DNA of 64,000 nt. It comes from Shewanella inventionis. Lineage in GTDB: Bacteria > Pseudomonadota > Gammaproteobacteria > Enterobacterales > Shewanellaceae. Numbering within the stretch: the stretch's first letter is position 1; each line of letters starts with the position of its first letter. The stretch spans positions 95,213 through 159,212 of the forward strand of contig NZ_BMII01000006.1 of the NCBI RefSeq assembly GCF_014641855.1. The letters run 5' to 3'. A program made the position numbers and the translations under genes. This document shows positions 36,946-45,002 of this stretch, piece after piece. Below the pieces are notes generated by a model that made no database searches, was not told where the DNA came from, and saw only the letters and a program-made list of their open reading frames with translations.

Positions 36946-37706
36946 TGAACTTTATTAAGTTGCAACAACAATTTATGGATTATATTCGCGATCCCAGTTT
37001 ACCCCTTCCTGAAGGGATTGAACCGAGGCGGATGAAGGTGTATCGGGAGTTATTTTTTAATAATATTTCAGGGTTTGTATCCAGTGCATTTCCGGTTTTA
37101 AAAACCCTATATAGTGAAGAACAATGGCAAGCATTGATCCAGCAGTTTTTTGTTACCCATGACTGCAAAACGCCCATTTTTGTTGAAATTGCTGGGGAAT
37201 TCTTGGCTTTTTTACAACATGAGTACACTCAATCAGAGCATGATCCTGTTTTTATGCTGCAATTGGCTCATTATGAGTGGTTAGAACTGTGCGCTGCTGT
37301 GGCACCAGATACACCAAAATCTCGACTTATTACCACTGATGAATTCAGTGACGTTCGTTTGGGTTTGGCTACTCATGCAAAAATTGCTCAATACTCGTTT
37401 GATGTTCAACATATCAGTGTTGACTACCAACCCATAGAACCGACCCAAGAAGCCCATTTCTTTTGCGTGTACCGCAACGTTGACGACGAAGTTGCATTTT
37501 TAAAGCTCACGCCATTAAGTGCCCAAGTACTTGCTTATATTGAGCAAATGGCTCATTTGAAACAAGGTGTGTTGCTCGAAGATATTATCGTCTGGTTAGG
37601 TGAGCTTTATCCGCAAATGGCTGCACAAACATTACAGTCTGGCTGTGTTCCATTAATACAACAGCTCAGCCAAAAGGGGATTATCATTTCATTGGCAGAC
37701 AAATAA
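36942..37706 (+). CDS. DUF2063 partner protein, BufC/HvfC type
   Basis: A 254-residue protein with an N-terminal DUF2063 domain (about 1-95; IEPRRMKVYRELFFNNISGFVSSAFPVLKTL) and a less conserved C-terminal domain. In known HvfABC and bufferin systems this partner binds the precursor leader and the MNIO enzyme and is needed for modification. It is coupled to the MNIO gene by ATGA. The usual fourth gene (a DoxX-like membrane protein) is absent. A weak hairpin (CTTAAT/ATTAAG then T-rich) follows. Confidence 0.9.
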   Translation: MMNFIKLQQQFMDYIRDPSLPLPEGIEPRRMKVYRELFFNNISGFVSSAFPVLKTLYSEEQWQALIQQFFVTHDCKTPIFVEIAGEFLAFLQHEYTQSEHDPVFMLQLAHYEWLELCAAVAPDTPKSRLITTDEFSDVRLGLATHAKIAQYSFDVQHISVDYQPIEPTQEAHFFCVYRNVDDEVAFLKLTPLSAQVLAYIEQMAHLKQGVLLEDIIVWLGELYPQMAAQTLQSGCVPLIQQLSQKGIIISLADK

Positions 37707-37766
37707 TAGTCTTAATAAAATTAAGGTTTTTATTTTAGTAATATATGTCTAGAATGAGCCACTTTT

Positions 37767-37782
37767 TGTGATCTGCTTCACG
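37767..37782 (+). promoter_or_regulatory. CRP-like site upstream of the small membrane protein
   Basis: TGTGATCTGCTTCACG matches TGTGA-N6-TCACA at 9 of 10 fixed positions and lies 97 bases before the 39-codon gene. Confidence 0.6.
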
Positions 37783-37878
37783 CAAAATGACCGTATTAAT
37801 GACCAGTGTTAAGCTGATTATCACATGTAAATTTTGTTAGCAGTGACACCCACGACAAATTTCAATCTAGGAAATATC

Positions 37879-37998
37879 ATGAGTCAGCCGTTTAAAGACC
37901 CGTTTAACATTGTTTATTTTATTGGTTTTATTTTGGTTTTATTAATTCCTACATTACCCGCAAGCCTTTCGTGGTTAAAAGTGACTGGATTAATTTAA
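37879..37998 (+). CDS. Predicted 39-residue membrane protein
   Basis: A short open frame with an ATG, an AGGA ribosome site about 8 bases upstream and a TAA stop. The peptide begins MSQPFKDPFNIVYFIG and has one transmembrane helix (about residues 11-33) with a Pro-Thr-Leu-Pro kink, ending SWLKVTGLI. It has its own CRP-like site upstream and a strong terminator 40 bases downstream, which together support a real transcription unit. I do not recognise a family; small membrane proteins of this size often regulate a transporter or respiratory complex. Confidence 0.6.
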   Translation: MSQPFKDPFNIVYFIGFILVLLIPTLPASLSWLKVTGLI

Positions 37999-38037
37999 CG
38001 ATTAATTCAGATTAATTTGTCAAAATATTGCCTTACT

Positions 38038-38063
38038 AAACCACTCTGATAGAGTGGTTTTTT
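38038..38063 (+). terminator. Terminator after the small membrane protein
   Basis: AAACCACTCT / AGAGTGGTTT, a perfect 10-bp stem with a GAT loop, followed by TTT. It lies just before the ybaN start. Confidence 0.85.
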
Positions 38064-38082
38064 GTTTTCGGCAAGGGTGGTT

Positions 38083-38448
38083 ATGGCGTTAAAACGTGGT
38101 TTTTTCCTTATTATTGGCTTGTGCAGTTTGGTATTAGGTTTAATTGGCATAGCCTTGCCATTATTGCCTACCGTGCCATTTATCTTACTGTCTGCTTTTT
38201 GCTTTGCTCGTTCAAATGACCGCTTGCACAATTGGTTGGTCACACACCCCTGGTTTGCAGAGGGGATTGACCAGTGGCAATCTAAACGCGCATTAAGCCG
38301 ACCTTTAAAACGAAAAGCCATGATAATGAGCACGTTGAGTTTTGGCATTAGCATTATTATAGTGCCGCTGATGTGGGTTAAGATCATGTTGATATGCATG
38401 ATGTTAGTTTTGCTCTTTTTTCTGTGGCGGATCCCAGAGTTAGAATAA
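38083..38448 (+). CDS. ybaN: YbaN family (DUF454) inner-membrane protein
   Basis: A 121-residue DUF454 protein with two or three hydrophobic segments and the family signature GLIGIALPLLPTVPFILLSAFCFARSNDRLHNWLVTHPWF. In E. coli ybaN lies beside apt, as here. Function is unknown. The ATG at 38083 has an AAGGGTGG site just upstream. Confidence 0.87.
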   Translation: MALKRGFFLIIGLCSLVLGLIGIALPLLPTVPFILLSAFCFARSNDRLHNWLVTHPWFAEGIDQWQSKRALSRPLKRKAMIMSTLSFGISIIIVPLMWVKIMLICMMLVLLFFLWRIPELE

Positions 38449-38522
38449 TAAATCGCCATTTTATGTATGACGGTTGCAACTGAACCTAAACGGGCATAAG
38501 ATCGCAGCAGAATTTTTATTAG

Positions 38523-38548
38523 AGTCCACCAATGACGTGGACTTTTTT
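38523..38548 (+). terminator. Terminator between ybaN and apt
   Basis: AGTCCAC / GTGGACT (7 bp) with a 7-nt loop and T-run. Confidence 0.65.
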
Positions 38549-38582
38549 ATTGCGTAATCACTTTAAACAGAGTTAATTCATT

Positions 38583-39131
38583 ATGATGAACCAAGACAGT
38601 TTAGCGCTTATCAAAAACAGCATTAAAACCATTCCTGATTATCCAAAGCCAGGCATTATGTTTCGTGATGTCACGAGTTTGTTGGAAAGTGCTGAAGCCT
38701 ATAAAGCGACAATCGCAATTTTAGTCGCCCATTACCAATCAAAAGGGTTTACTAAAGTGGTTGGTACTGAAGCCCGTGGCTTTTTATTTGGTGCACCATT
38801 AGCACTTGAACTTGGTGTGGGATTTGTTCCTGTGCGTAAGCCTGGCAAATTACCGCGTGAAACCATTAGCCAAACCTATGAGTTGGAATACGGTAAAGAT
38901 ACGCTAGAAATACATACAGATGCCATTAACGCGAACGATAAAGTGTTGGTTATTGATGATCTGCTTGCCACTGGTGGCACCATTGAAGCAACCGTTAAGC
39001 TGATCCGCCAATTAGGTGGTGAAGTAGCACATGCCGCATTTGTGATTTCATTACCTGAAATTGGTGGTGAAAAGCGTTTACAAGATTTAGGCATTGAAGT
39101 ATTAAGTTTGTGTGAGTTTGAAGGCGAATAG
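38583..39131 (+). CDS. apt: Adenine phosphoribosyltransferase
   Basis: Purine salvage enzyme joining adenine to PRPP. The 182-residue protein has the PRPP-binding motif [13 protein letters not shown], the flexible-loop REAGF-like segment ([14 protein letters not shown]) and the [11 protein letters not shown] segment. It is followed by dnaX as in E. coli. Confidence 0.95.
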   Translation: MMNQDSLALIKNSIKTIPDYPKPGIMFRDVTSLLESAEAYKATIAILVAHYQSKGFTKVVGTEARGFLFGAPLALELGVGFVPVRKPGKLPRETISQTYELEYGKDTLEIHTDAINANDKVLVIDDLLATGGTIEATVKLIRQLGGEVAHAAFVISLPEIGGEKRLQDLGIEVLSLCEFEGE

Positions 39132-39195
39132 CTTTTTTAATAACTGCTAATTAATTAGGCAGTTAACTCAATGCACATACATCAAAAGCCAGTGC

Positions 39196-39230
39196 AACAA
39201 TAGCATGCCAGCCTCTGGCATGTTATTGTT
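39196..39230. terminator. Long hairpin between apt and dnaX
   Basis: AACAATAGCATGCCAG pairs with CTGGCATGTTATTGTT (16 bp, one G-U) around a 3-nt loop. There is no clear T-run, so it may be a weak terminator or an RNA processing/regulatory hairpin. Confidence 0.5.
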
Positions 39231-39277
39231 ATCCCTCAAATGGGATTGACTCCCGATAGCTCTGTGTGGGGAATTTC

Positions 39278-42058
39278 ATGTCTTATCAAGTGCTCGCCCG
39301 CAAATGGCGACCTGCAAAATTTGAACAAATGGTTGGTCAGTCCCATGTATTAATGGCACTGACAAATGCATTAAGCCAACAACGTCTTCATCATGCGTAT
39401 TTATTTACCGGCACCCGTGGGGTAGGCAAAACCAGTTTGGCGCGGCTATTTGCCAAAGGCCTTAACTGCGAGACGGGCGTTACTGCCAATCCCTGTGGTG
39501 AATGTTCAAGTTGTGTTGAGATTGCCCAAGGGCGTTTTGTCGATTTAATCGAAGTTGATGCAGCGTCGCGTACCAAAGTTGACGATACCCGTGAGTTACT
39601 TGATAACGTGCAATATCGTCCTTCTCGTGGTCGTTTTAAGGTATACCTCATTGACGAAGTTCACATGCTGTCACGCAGCAGTTTTAATGCATTATTAAAA
39701 ACCTTAGAAGAGCCTCCTGAGCACGTAAAGTTTTTATTGGCGACAACAGACCCACATAAGCTACCGGTAACGGTATTGTCTCGCTGTTTGCAATTTAATT
39801 TAAAAAGTTTAACGCAACAACAAATTAGCCAGCAACTTGAGTATGTTATTACTCAGGAGCAATTGCCATTTGAGCCGCAAGCGTTAAATGTGTTGGCTAA
39901 AGCTGCTAATGGCAGTATGCGTGATGCGTTAAGTTTAACCGATCAAGCTATTGCTTTTGGTAGTGGTCAGGTAATGCTTGAACAAGTGCAAACCATGCTC
40001 GGTAGCATAGATGAGCAGCACGTTATCGCGTTATTAAAAACACTTTGTGATGCAGATGTGGGCCCCTTAATGCAAATGGTGGCAAAAGTACTCGCTTTTG
40101 GTGCTGATGCTGAAGAAGTGCTTCGCAGTTTATTAGAATTATTACATCAAATTACCCTAACTCAATTTGCGCCTGCCGCTGCTCAACAGTCTCTGTTTAG
40201 CGAGCAAATTACAGCCTTTGCACAGCAATTATCTCCCGAGCAAGTGCAGCTGTATTATCAAATGTTATTAAATGGCCGTAAAGATTTAGCCTATGCACCA
40301 GATCCTAAATCAGGGCTTGAGATGGCATTATTGCGCGCAGTGGCCTTTACTCCTGAAAAACAAGTAAAAAGATGGGTCAGTAATACAGCCGCAACTATAG
40401 ACTTAACGCCATCAAAAGAGGTCACAGATACAAGCCCAAAGCCTAATACTGCAGAGCCTGCAACTGATGAGCCCTCACAGACAGACTCTACAGTGTTAAC
40501 GGTTAATCCTACAGATAAAACCTCTGACGCTCTCAGCGATACCAGCAAAGATGACGCTGATGTGAACAATGATAGCTCCCATGGGCTCAGTTCATTACCA
40601 GATCCCAGCCCCATAGTTGCTGACTCAGTGGATGATGAGCTTGATGATTGTGATGAGGCATTGGTCGCTGAGCAGCAGGTGGTATTGAGCCAAGCGGCGA
40701 GCTTTGGTTTTAATCGTTTTGCGCAGGGGCAAGCACAACAACATAAAACTGATACGCCAACAGTCGTTGTAAATCATGATAGCAGTGAAGCTAACCCCAC
40801 TGACTCACCAATGAGTGCGAGTAGCGACACTGATTATCAACAAGATGGTTTTTCAGCTGATGTGGATGGCTACTCTTTCAGTGATTATCAACAAGATGAT
40901 GATTATCAACCTTCTGATCATGATGACTACGTGGCATTCTCAGCTCAGCATGAGTCTTATCAGGCGGACTCACCGGTAGATTATTCAACAAGCCATTCAC
41001 AAAATCAGGCGTTATTAGACACACAGCCTCATACTGAGTCAAAGGCTGCACAAGCCAAAATGACATCAGAGTCAGGGGATGCGTTAGACTTTTTAAATGT
41101 GGTTTTAGCCACACGCGATTCATTAATTAAAGATCTTGGCGCGCTACAGCAAAAAGAGGCAGAGGCTGCAAAAGCGCCTGTTACAATAAAATCAACGAAA
41201 ATACCTAATGCAGCTAAACCAACTGCAACAGTAGATACGCCTAACATGGGTAACTCAAGTGCAAAAGCGCCTGATGCAGTTGTTGATGAATGTGAGACAT
41301 TGCAAGATACAAACTCACATCGCCCCGAGTTAGCCGACACATTGGCCGATGACGACGCAGAAGTTAGTCATAGCCTTGGCAGTGATCATTACGACAGGCC
41401 GCCTTGGGTTAAGCCTGGGGCAGGTGAGCAAGTCACGCCTTTTACAGATGCCGTTTTGCCTGCTGAGATCCTATCTCAGGAGCTAAACTCAACATCAAAT
41501 ACCACTATCACCTCTCAGATCATCGATGTAGACAGTGCAAAAGCCGCTGAATTACCGAGTAATCAAAAGGCAGTTGTTACATCAGCAACGCCTTCGGTTT
41601 TTAAGCCTCATCGTATCGAAGGTCATGAACTGGATTTACATTGGTATAAAGTGATGACGAATGTATCAGTTGGTGGGCGTGTCAGGCAGTTAGGGGTGAA
41701 CGCAGTGTGTCAGGGGCAAAGTAATTCCTTAATACTCGTGTTAAAGCCTGATCAAAAACATCTATCTGCGCCACAGGCAATTGATCAATTACAAGTAGCC
41801 TTGACCGATTACCTACAGCAACCCATTGAAGTTAAGATTGAAATTGGCGTTGTTGCTCAGCGTGAAACCCCTTTAGAATTGCGCAAAAGGTTTCATCGTG
41901 AATTGATCGCTCAAGCTGAGCAATCCATTTTACAAGATGATAATACTCAGTGGATGATCCAACGATTATCTGCACAGTTAGACAGTGATAGTATTGAATA
42001 TCCCCCAGAGCAATTGGCACAAATTGCCGAGGATATTGCTCAAATCAGTGTTCAATAG
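39278..42058 (+). CDS. dnaX: DNA polymerase III subunit tau (gamma)
   Basis: Clamp-loader ATPase. The 926-residue protein starts MSYQVLARKWRPAKF and has Walker A GTRGVGKTS (45-53), zinc-finger ligands C64, C73, C76 and C79, the DEVH box (LIDEVHML) and the sensor region with TTDPHKLPVTVLSRC. Domain V, which binds the polymerase alpha subunit, is at the C-terminus (from about HELDLHWYKVM). Between them, about residues 365-770 are a long acidic, Asp/Ser/Thr/Gln-rich linker that makes it nearly 300 residues longer than E. coli tau (643). I find no A-AAA-AAG slippery site in it, so a gamma form by the E. coli frameshift is not supported. Confidence 0.94.
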   Translation: MSYQVLARKWRPAKFEQMVGQSHVLMALTNALSQQRLHHAYLFTGTRGVGKTSLARLFAKGLNCETGVTANPCGECSSCVEIAQGRFVDLIEVDAASRTKVDDTRELLDNVQYRPSRGRFKVYLIDEVHMLSRSSFNALLKTLEEPPEHVKFLLATTDPHKLPVTVLSRCLQFNLKSLTQQQISQQLEYVITQEQLPFEPQALNVLAKAANGSMRDALSLTDQAIAFGSGQVMLEQVQTMLGSIDEQHVIALLKTLCDADVGPLMQMVAKVLAFGADAEEVLRSLLELLHQITLTQFAPAAAQQSLFSEQITAFAQQLSPEQVQLYYQMLLNGRKDLAYAPDPKSGLEMALLRAVAFTPEKQVKRWVSNTAATIDLTPSKEVTDTSPKPNTAEPATDEPSQTDSTVLTVNPTDKTSDALSDTSKDDADVNNDSSHGLSSLPDPSPIVADSVDDELDDCDEALVAEQQVVLSQAASFGFNRFAQGQAQQHKTDTPTVVVNHDSSEANPTDSPMSASSDTDYQQDGFSADVDGYSFSDYQQDDDYQPSDHDDYVAFSAQHESYQADSPVDYSTSHSQNQALLDTQPHTESKAAQAKMTSESGDALDFLNVVLATRDSLIKDLGALQQKEAEAAKAPVTIKSTKIPNAAKPTATVDTPNMGNSSAKAPDAVVDECETLQDTNSHRPELADTLADDDAEVSHSLGSDHYDRPPWVKPGAGEQVTPFTDAVLPAEILSQELNSTSNTTITSQIIDVDSAKAAELPSNQKAVVTSATPSVFKPHRIEGHELDLHWYKVMTNVSVGGRVRQLGVNAVCQGQSNSLILVLKPDQKHLSAPQAIDQLQVALTDYLQQPIEVKIEIGVVAQRETPLELRKRFHRELIAQAEQSILQDDNTQWMIQRLSAQLDSDSIEYPPEQLAQIAEDIAQISVQ

Positions 42059-42200
42059 TTATTTGAATCGGTAATTTAGCTTGAAATGAACATATCTTCA
42101 TCTCAAAAATGCATAGCTTAGATTGCCAATCGATTTTATTTCAGTAAGATTAGCGCCACTATGGCGACTTGCTAGCAACCTTAATTAGAGAGAGACGACT

Positions 42201-42533
42201 ATGTTTGGTGGAAAAGGCGGTATGGGCAATTTAATGAAACAAGCCCAAATGATGCAAGACAAAATGGCAAAAATGCAAGAAGAGATTGCACGCACAGAAA
42301 TGACGGGTGAAGCGGGTGCTGGCTTGGTTAAAGTAACCATGACAGGTAACCACAGTGTGCGTAAAGTTGAAATCGATCCAAGCTTAATGGATGACGACAA
42401 AGAAATGCTAGAAGATTTAATTGCAGCAGCATGTAATGATGCTGCCCGTCGTTTAGAAGAAAATCAAAAAGCGAAAATGGCTGAAGTGACTGGCGGTATG
42501 CAATTACCACCAGGAATGAAAATGCCGTTTTAA
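42201..42533 (+). CDS. ybaB: Nucleoid-associated protein YbaB/EbfC
   Basis: A 110-residue YbaB-family DNA-binding protein with an N-terminal Met/Lys/Gln-rich helix ([21 protein letters not shown]) and the central [21 protein letters not shown] strand region. It forms dimers that bind and compact DNA. It usually lies between dnaX and recR, but here recR is 1.6 kb away. Confidence 0.94.
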   Translation: MFGGKGGMGNLMKQAQMMQDKMAKMQEEIARTEMTGEAGAGLVKVTMTGNHSVRKVEIDPSLMDDDKEMLEDLIAAACNDAARRLEENQKAKMAEVTGGMQLPPGMKMPF

Positions 42534-42554
42534 TCGTTGTTTTGAACAATACCT

Positions 42555-42588
42555 AAAAAAGCTCAAGCATAAATGCTTGAGCTTTTTT
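42555..42588. terminator. Bidirectional terminator after ybaB
   Basis: AAAAAAGCTCAAGCA / TGCTTGAGCTTTTTT, a 15-bp stem with A-run and T-run on both sides. It ends dnaX-ybaB and also the broken gene on the minus strand. Confidence 0.9.
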
Positions 42589-42589
42589 G

Positions 42590-42855
42590 TTATGCGTCTG
42601 AGTCAGCCGTGTCCAATAGGGCATAACCTTGGGCTTGGTAATCATTAATGCATTGTTGAAATTTGTTTTCGAGTTTGATTTCATCAAAAAAGCCTAAGGC
42701 ATACGAGTCGCATTTCACTTTCATTTTTTGATCGTTTATCAAAATGGCTTCTTTTTTCAATTCTGCAAATCCATTGCATAAGCTATGTCCACAAACTTGA
42801 GGTTAATAAAATAACCCAGCGCCACAGCGACAATGATAATAATCAGTTTTTTCAT
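42590..42855 (-). pseudogene. Small secreted/membrane protein gene broken by one frameshift
   Basis: On the minus strand an ATG at 42855 with an AAGGACG ribosome site begins MKKLIIIIVAVALGYFINLK, an N-terminal membrane anchor or signal, but the frame stops at 42757. In the next frame, from about 42800 to the stop at 42590, a clean coding sequence continues (CGHSLCNGFAELKKEAI..., then VKCDSYALGFFDE, ending DTADSDA). The span is 266 bases, one short of 89 codons, so one missing base near 42797 (the AAA of CTCAAGTTTG on the minus strand) explains it. It could be a pseudogene or a sequencing error. I do not recognise the family. Confidence 0.7.
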
Positions 42856-43234
42856 AATTCGTCCTTAATATTGTTAATGATCCTATTAGTCATTCAGTGA
42901 GCGCTTACTGTTCAATGTAGTATGTTGCACTATCACTGGATATAAAATGAGCAAGCCCTGTTCCAAATATAAAACCACATTAAATCATTAGTTTAATGGT
43001 GTTTGTTACAACGTCGGTGGTTTAGTTAAGCGAGTATATGGTTAATCTGACCAATTATTATGCTAAATGTGTCACATGTCTTAGCCTTTGTTGCCGCTAT
43101 TTGTGATCAAGCTTCACTAGTCAATTTAAAGTATCTAATCCTTAACTATAAGTTAAAAATATTTGACATCTCGTGATGATGACTTATGATAAGAAAAGTT
43201 AAAAATTTTATACATAAAGTAATCTGAGGTTAAC
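42856..43234. other. Non-coding gap before the membrane/XRE pair
   Basis: This 379-base gap is the divergent promoter region of the broken gene and the membrane-protein gene. I see no strong promoter match, repeat or RNA. Confidence 0.4.
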
Positions 43235-43732
43235 ATGAGTAATAAACAGAAATGGATCCAATGGTTACAGGAAACCAGCTTTAGAGAATTGACGTTATCG
43301 GTCGATTTTTTAGTGACAGGCTACATTGGTTACTTGTATGTAAACGCATTGGTCAATGCTAGCCCTGAGCAATTAGCTTCTATAGAGTGGCTTTCAAGCT
43401 TATTGCTGCAAATTGTTATCTATTCCATCGTGTTGATGGTCATCAGTTACATTGTACTGGCATTTATTAGCGACGATGAGCTATCTCGACCGATGGACGT
43501 GCGAGAAAAGCAAATTAATTTGGTCGGTTATAAATACAGTGCCATCATTTTACAAGTTGGGGTGATTTTAGCGTTAGTTCAATATAATATCGCCGCCCAA
43601 GGTGTTGAGTTTATGCAATCGAATGTGCCGCATTTACCACTACATATTTTAGTGGGTGCATTCTTATTGGCCGAGTTGGCGCATTACGGTGTGCAGTTGT
43701 ATAAGGGGCGAACAGGAGACATTTATGGGTGA
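43235..43732 (+). CDS. Predicted four-helix membrane protein paired with XRE regulator
   Basis: A 165-residue inner-membrane protein with about four hydrophobic helices (near 22-42, 57-77, 104-124, 138-155) and no motif I recognise. Its last eight bases overlap the start of an XRE-type regulator. Such small membrane-protein/XRE pairs recur in many bacteria; the membrane protein may sense or sequester the regulator, but that is inference. It is inserted between ybaB and recR. Confidence 0.7.
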   Translation: MSNKQKWIQWLQETSFRELTLSVDFLVTGYIGYLYVNALVNASPEQLASIEWLSSLLLQIVIYSIVLMVISYIVLAFISDDELSRPMDVREKQINLVGYKYSAIILQVGVILALVQYNIAAQGVEFMQSNVPHLPLHILVGAFLLAELAHYGVQLYKGRTGDIYG

Positions 43733-43958
43733 TCTTGCTGACGATAAACTGGGAATTTCAAACTCCATCCGTACCTTACGTTTTTTACATAATGAAATGA
43801 CCCAAAAGCAATTGGCCGACAAAATCGGAGTGACTAGGCAAACTGTGATGGCGATTGAGTCGAACAAATATTCTCCCACACTTGAGGTGGCATTTAAAAT
43901 TGCTGAAGTGTTTGATTTACCACTCGATCAAGTCTTTACATATCGTTCTGGTAAATAA
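43725..43958 (+). CDS. XRE-family HTH regulator
   Basis: A 77-residue single-domain helix-turn-helix regulator: MTQKQLADKIGVTRQTVMAIESNKYSPTLEVAFKIAEVFDLPLDQVF is a textbook Cro/cI-type HTH (about 22-68). The ATG at 43725 has an AGGAG site 8 bases before it inside the upstream gene; an ORF starting at 43656 lies out of frame within that gene and is not credible. Probably autoregulates the pair. Confidence 0.87.
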   Translation: MGDLADDKLGISNSIRTLRFLHNEMTQKQLADKIGVTRQTVMAIESNKYSPTLEVAFKIAEVFDLPLDQVFTYRSGK

Positions 43959-44132
43959 GGTTACACGGTAAAGTGTGTCATAATAATCTCTTTGGTGTTT
44001 TTAGTCTTTGCATTAGCGTGCGGTAGAGACAATAATCGCACCTATTTAGATAGGTTAATGAATGTAAGCAATGTTTGTAGTTCAGCAACGATCTGCAAAA
44101 TGAGTGAGTTATTATAAGGTGTTCGTGATTTT

Positions 44133-44732
44133 ATGAAATTTAGTCCTTTGGTCGATGAGTTAATTCAGTCTTTGCGTGGTTTACCTGGTGTCGGTCCAAA
44201 ATCTGCACAGCGCATGGCGTTCCAATTGCTTGAACGAGAGCGAAAAGTGGGATTAAAATTGGCCGATTCATTACAAAAAGCCATGTCTGAAGTGGGTCAT
44301 TGTCAAAGTTGTCGTACGTTTACTGAACAAGAGCTTTGCCCGATCTGCAGTAGTCATCGACGAGTTAATGCCGGTATTATTTGTGTTGTTGAAACCCCAG
44401 CAGATGTGCTCGCCATTGAGGCTGGTGGACATTTTAATGGTCGGTATTTTGTGCTGCTAGGGCATTTATCGCCACTTGATGGTGTAGGACCTGAAGAGTT
44501 AGGGCTTGCACTATTAGAGCGCCATTTAGCATCTGATGAGGTCAGCGAGCTTATTTTGGCCACAAATCCAACCGTTGAAGGCGACGCCACTGCACACTTT
44601 ATTGCTGACATGGCAAGACGTCATAAGGTGGTTATTAGCCGTATAGCACATGGCGTACCGGTTGGCGGAGAGCTTGAATACGTTGATAGCACCACATTGG
44701 CGCTATCATTTAACGGACGAATTCCCCTTTAA
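44133..44732 (+). CDS. recR: Recombination protein RecR
   Basis: A 199-residue component of RecFOR, which loads RecA at gaps. It has the N-terminal HhH motif ([14 protein letters not shown]), the four-Cys zinc site C57, C60, C69 and C72, and the Toprim domain with [12 protein letters not shown]. It is normally next to ybaB. Confidence 0.95.
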   Translation: MKFSPLVDELIQSLRGLPGVGPKSAQRMAFQLLERERKVGLKLADSLQKAMSEVGHCQSCRTFTEQELCPICSSHRRVNAGIICVVETPADVLAIEAGGHFNGRYFVLLGHLSPLDGVGPEELGLALLERHLASDEVSELILATNPTVEGDATAHFIADMARRHKVVISRIAHGVPVGGELEYVDSTTLALSFNGRIPL

Positions 44733-44754
44733 CCTCCCATCATCATGAGCACGA

Positions 44755-44777
44755 CCTGCCAATATGGTATTGGCAGG
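44755..44777 (+). terminator. Hairpin after recR
   Basis: CCTGCCAATA / TATTGGCAGG, a perfect 10-bp stem with a 3-nt loop 22 bases past recR. No T-run follows, so termination is unproven. Confidence 0.45.
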
Positions 44778-44895
44778 CCAGTGTATATTGTCGATATAGA
44801 TACACTATTTTTAAGAATTTTCGGGCTTAATTGATCGTTTGTATCGAAAAACGTACTCTTGTTGGTGATTTATTCGACATTAAAATGATTCTCCC

Positions 44896-44923
44896 CTTGA
44901 AAACAATTTAAAGCCCCCCATTT
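44896..44923 (+). promoter_or_regulatory. Sigma-32 heat-shock promoter of htpG
   Basis: CTTGAAA at 44896-44902 and CCCCATTT at 44916-44923 with a 13-base spacer match the RpoH consensus well. It lies 79 bases before htpG. Confidence 0.85.
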
Positions 44924-45002
44924 CTTGGTTAACGAAGTTTTTTATACGGGTCGATAGTATTCAATCCGTGTTGTATTAACGTAACACCAAGGGAAATTAT
45001 TC

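Noticed and set aside
39278..42058. E. coli-type dnaX slippery heptamer
   Set aside because: Runs of five A followed by G occur (for example near 40368 and 41150), but none is A-AAA-AAG.
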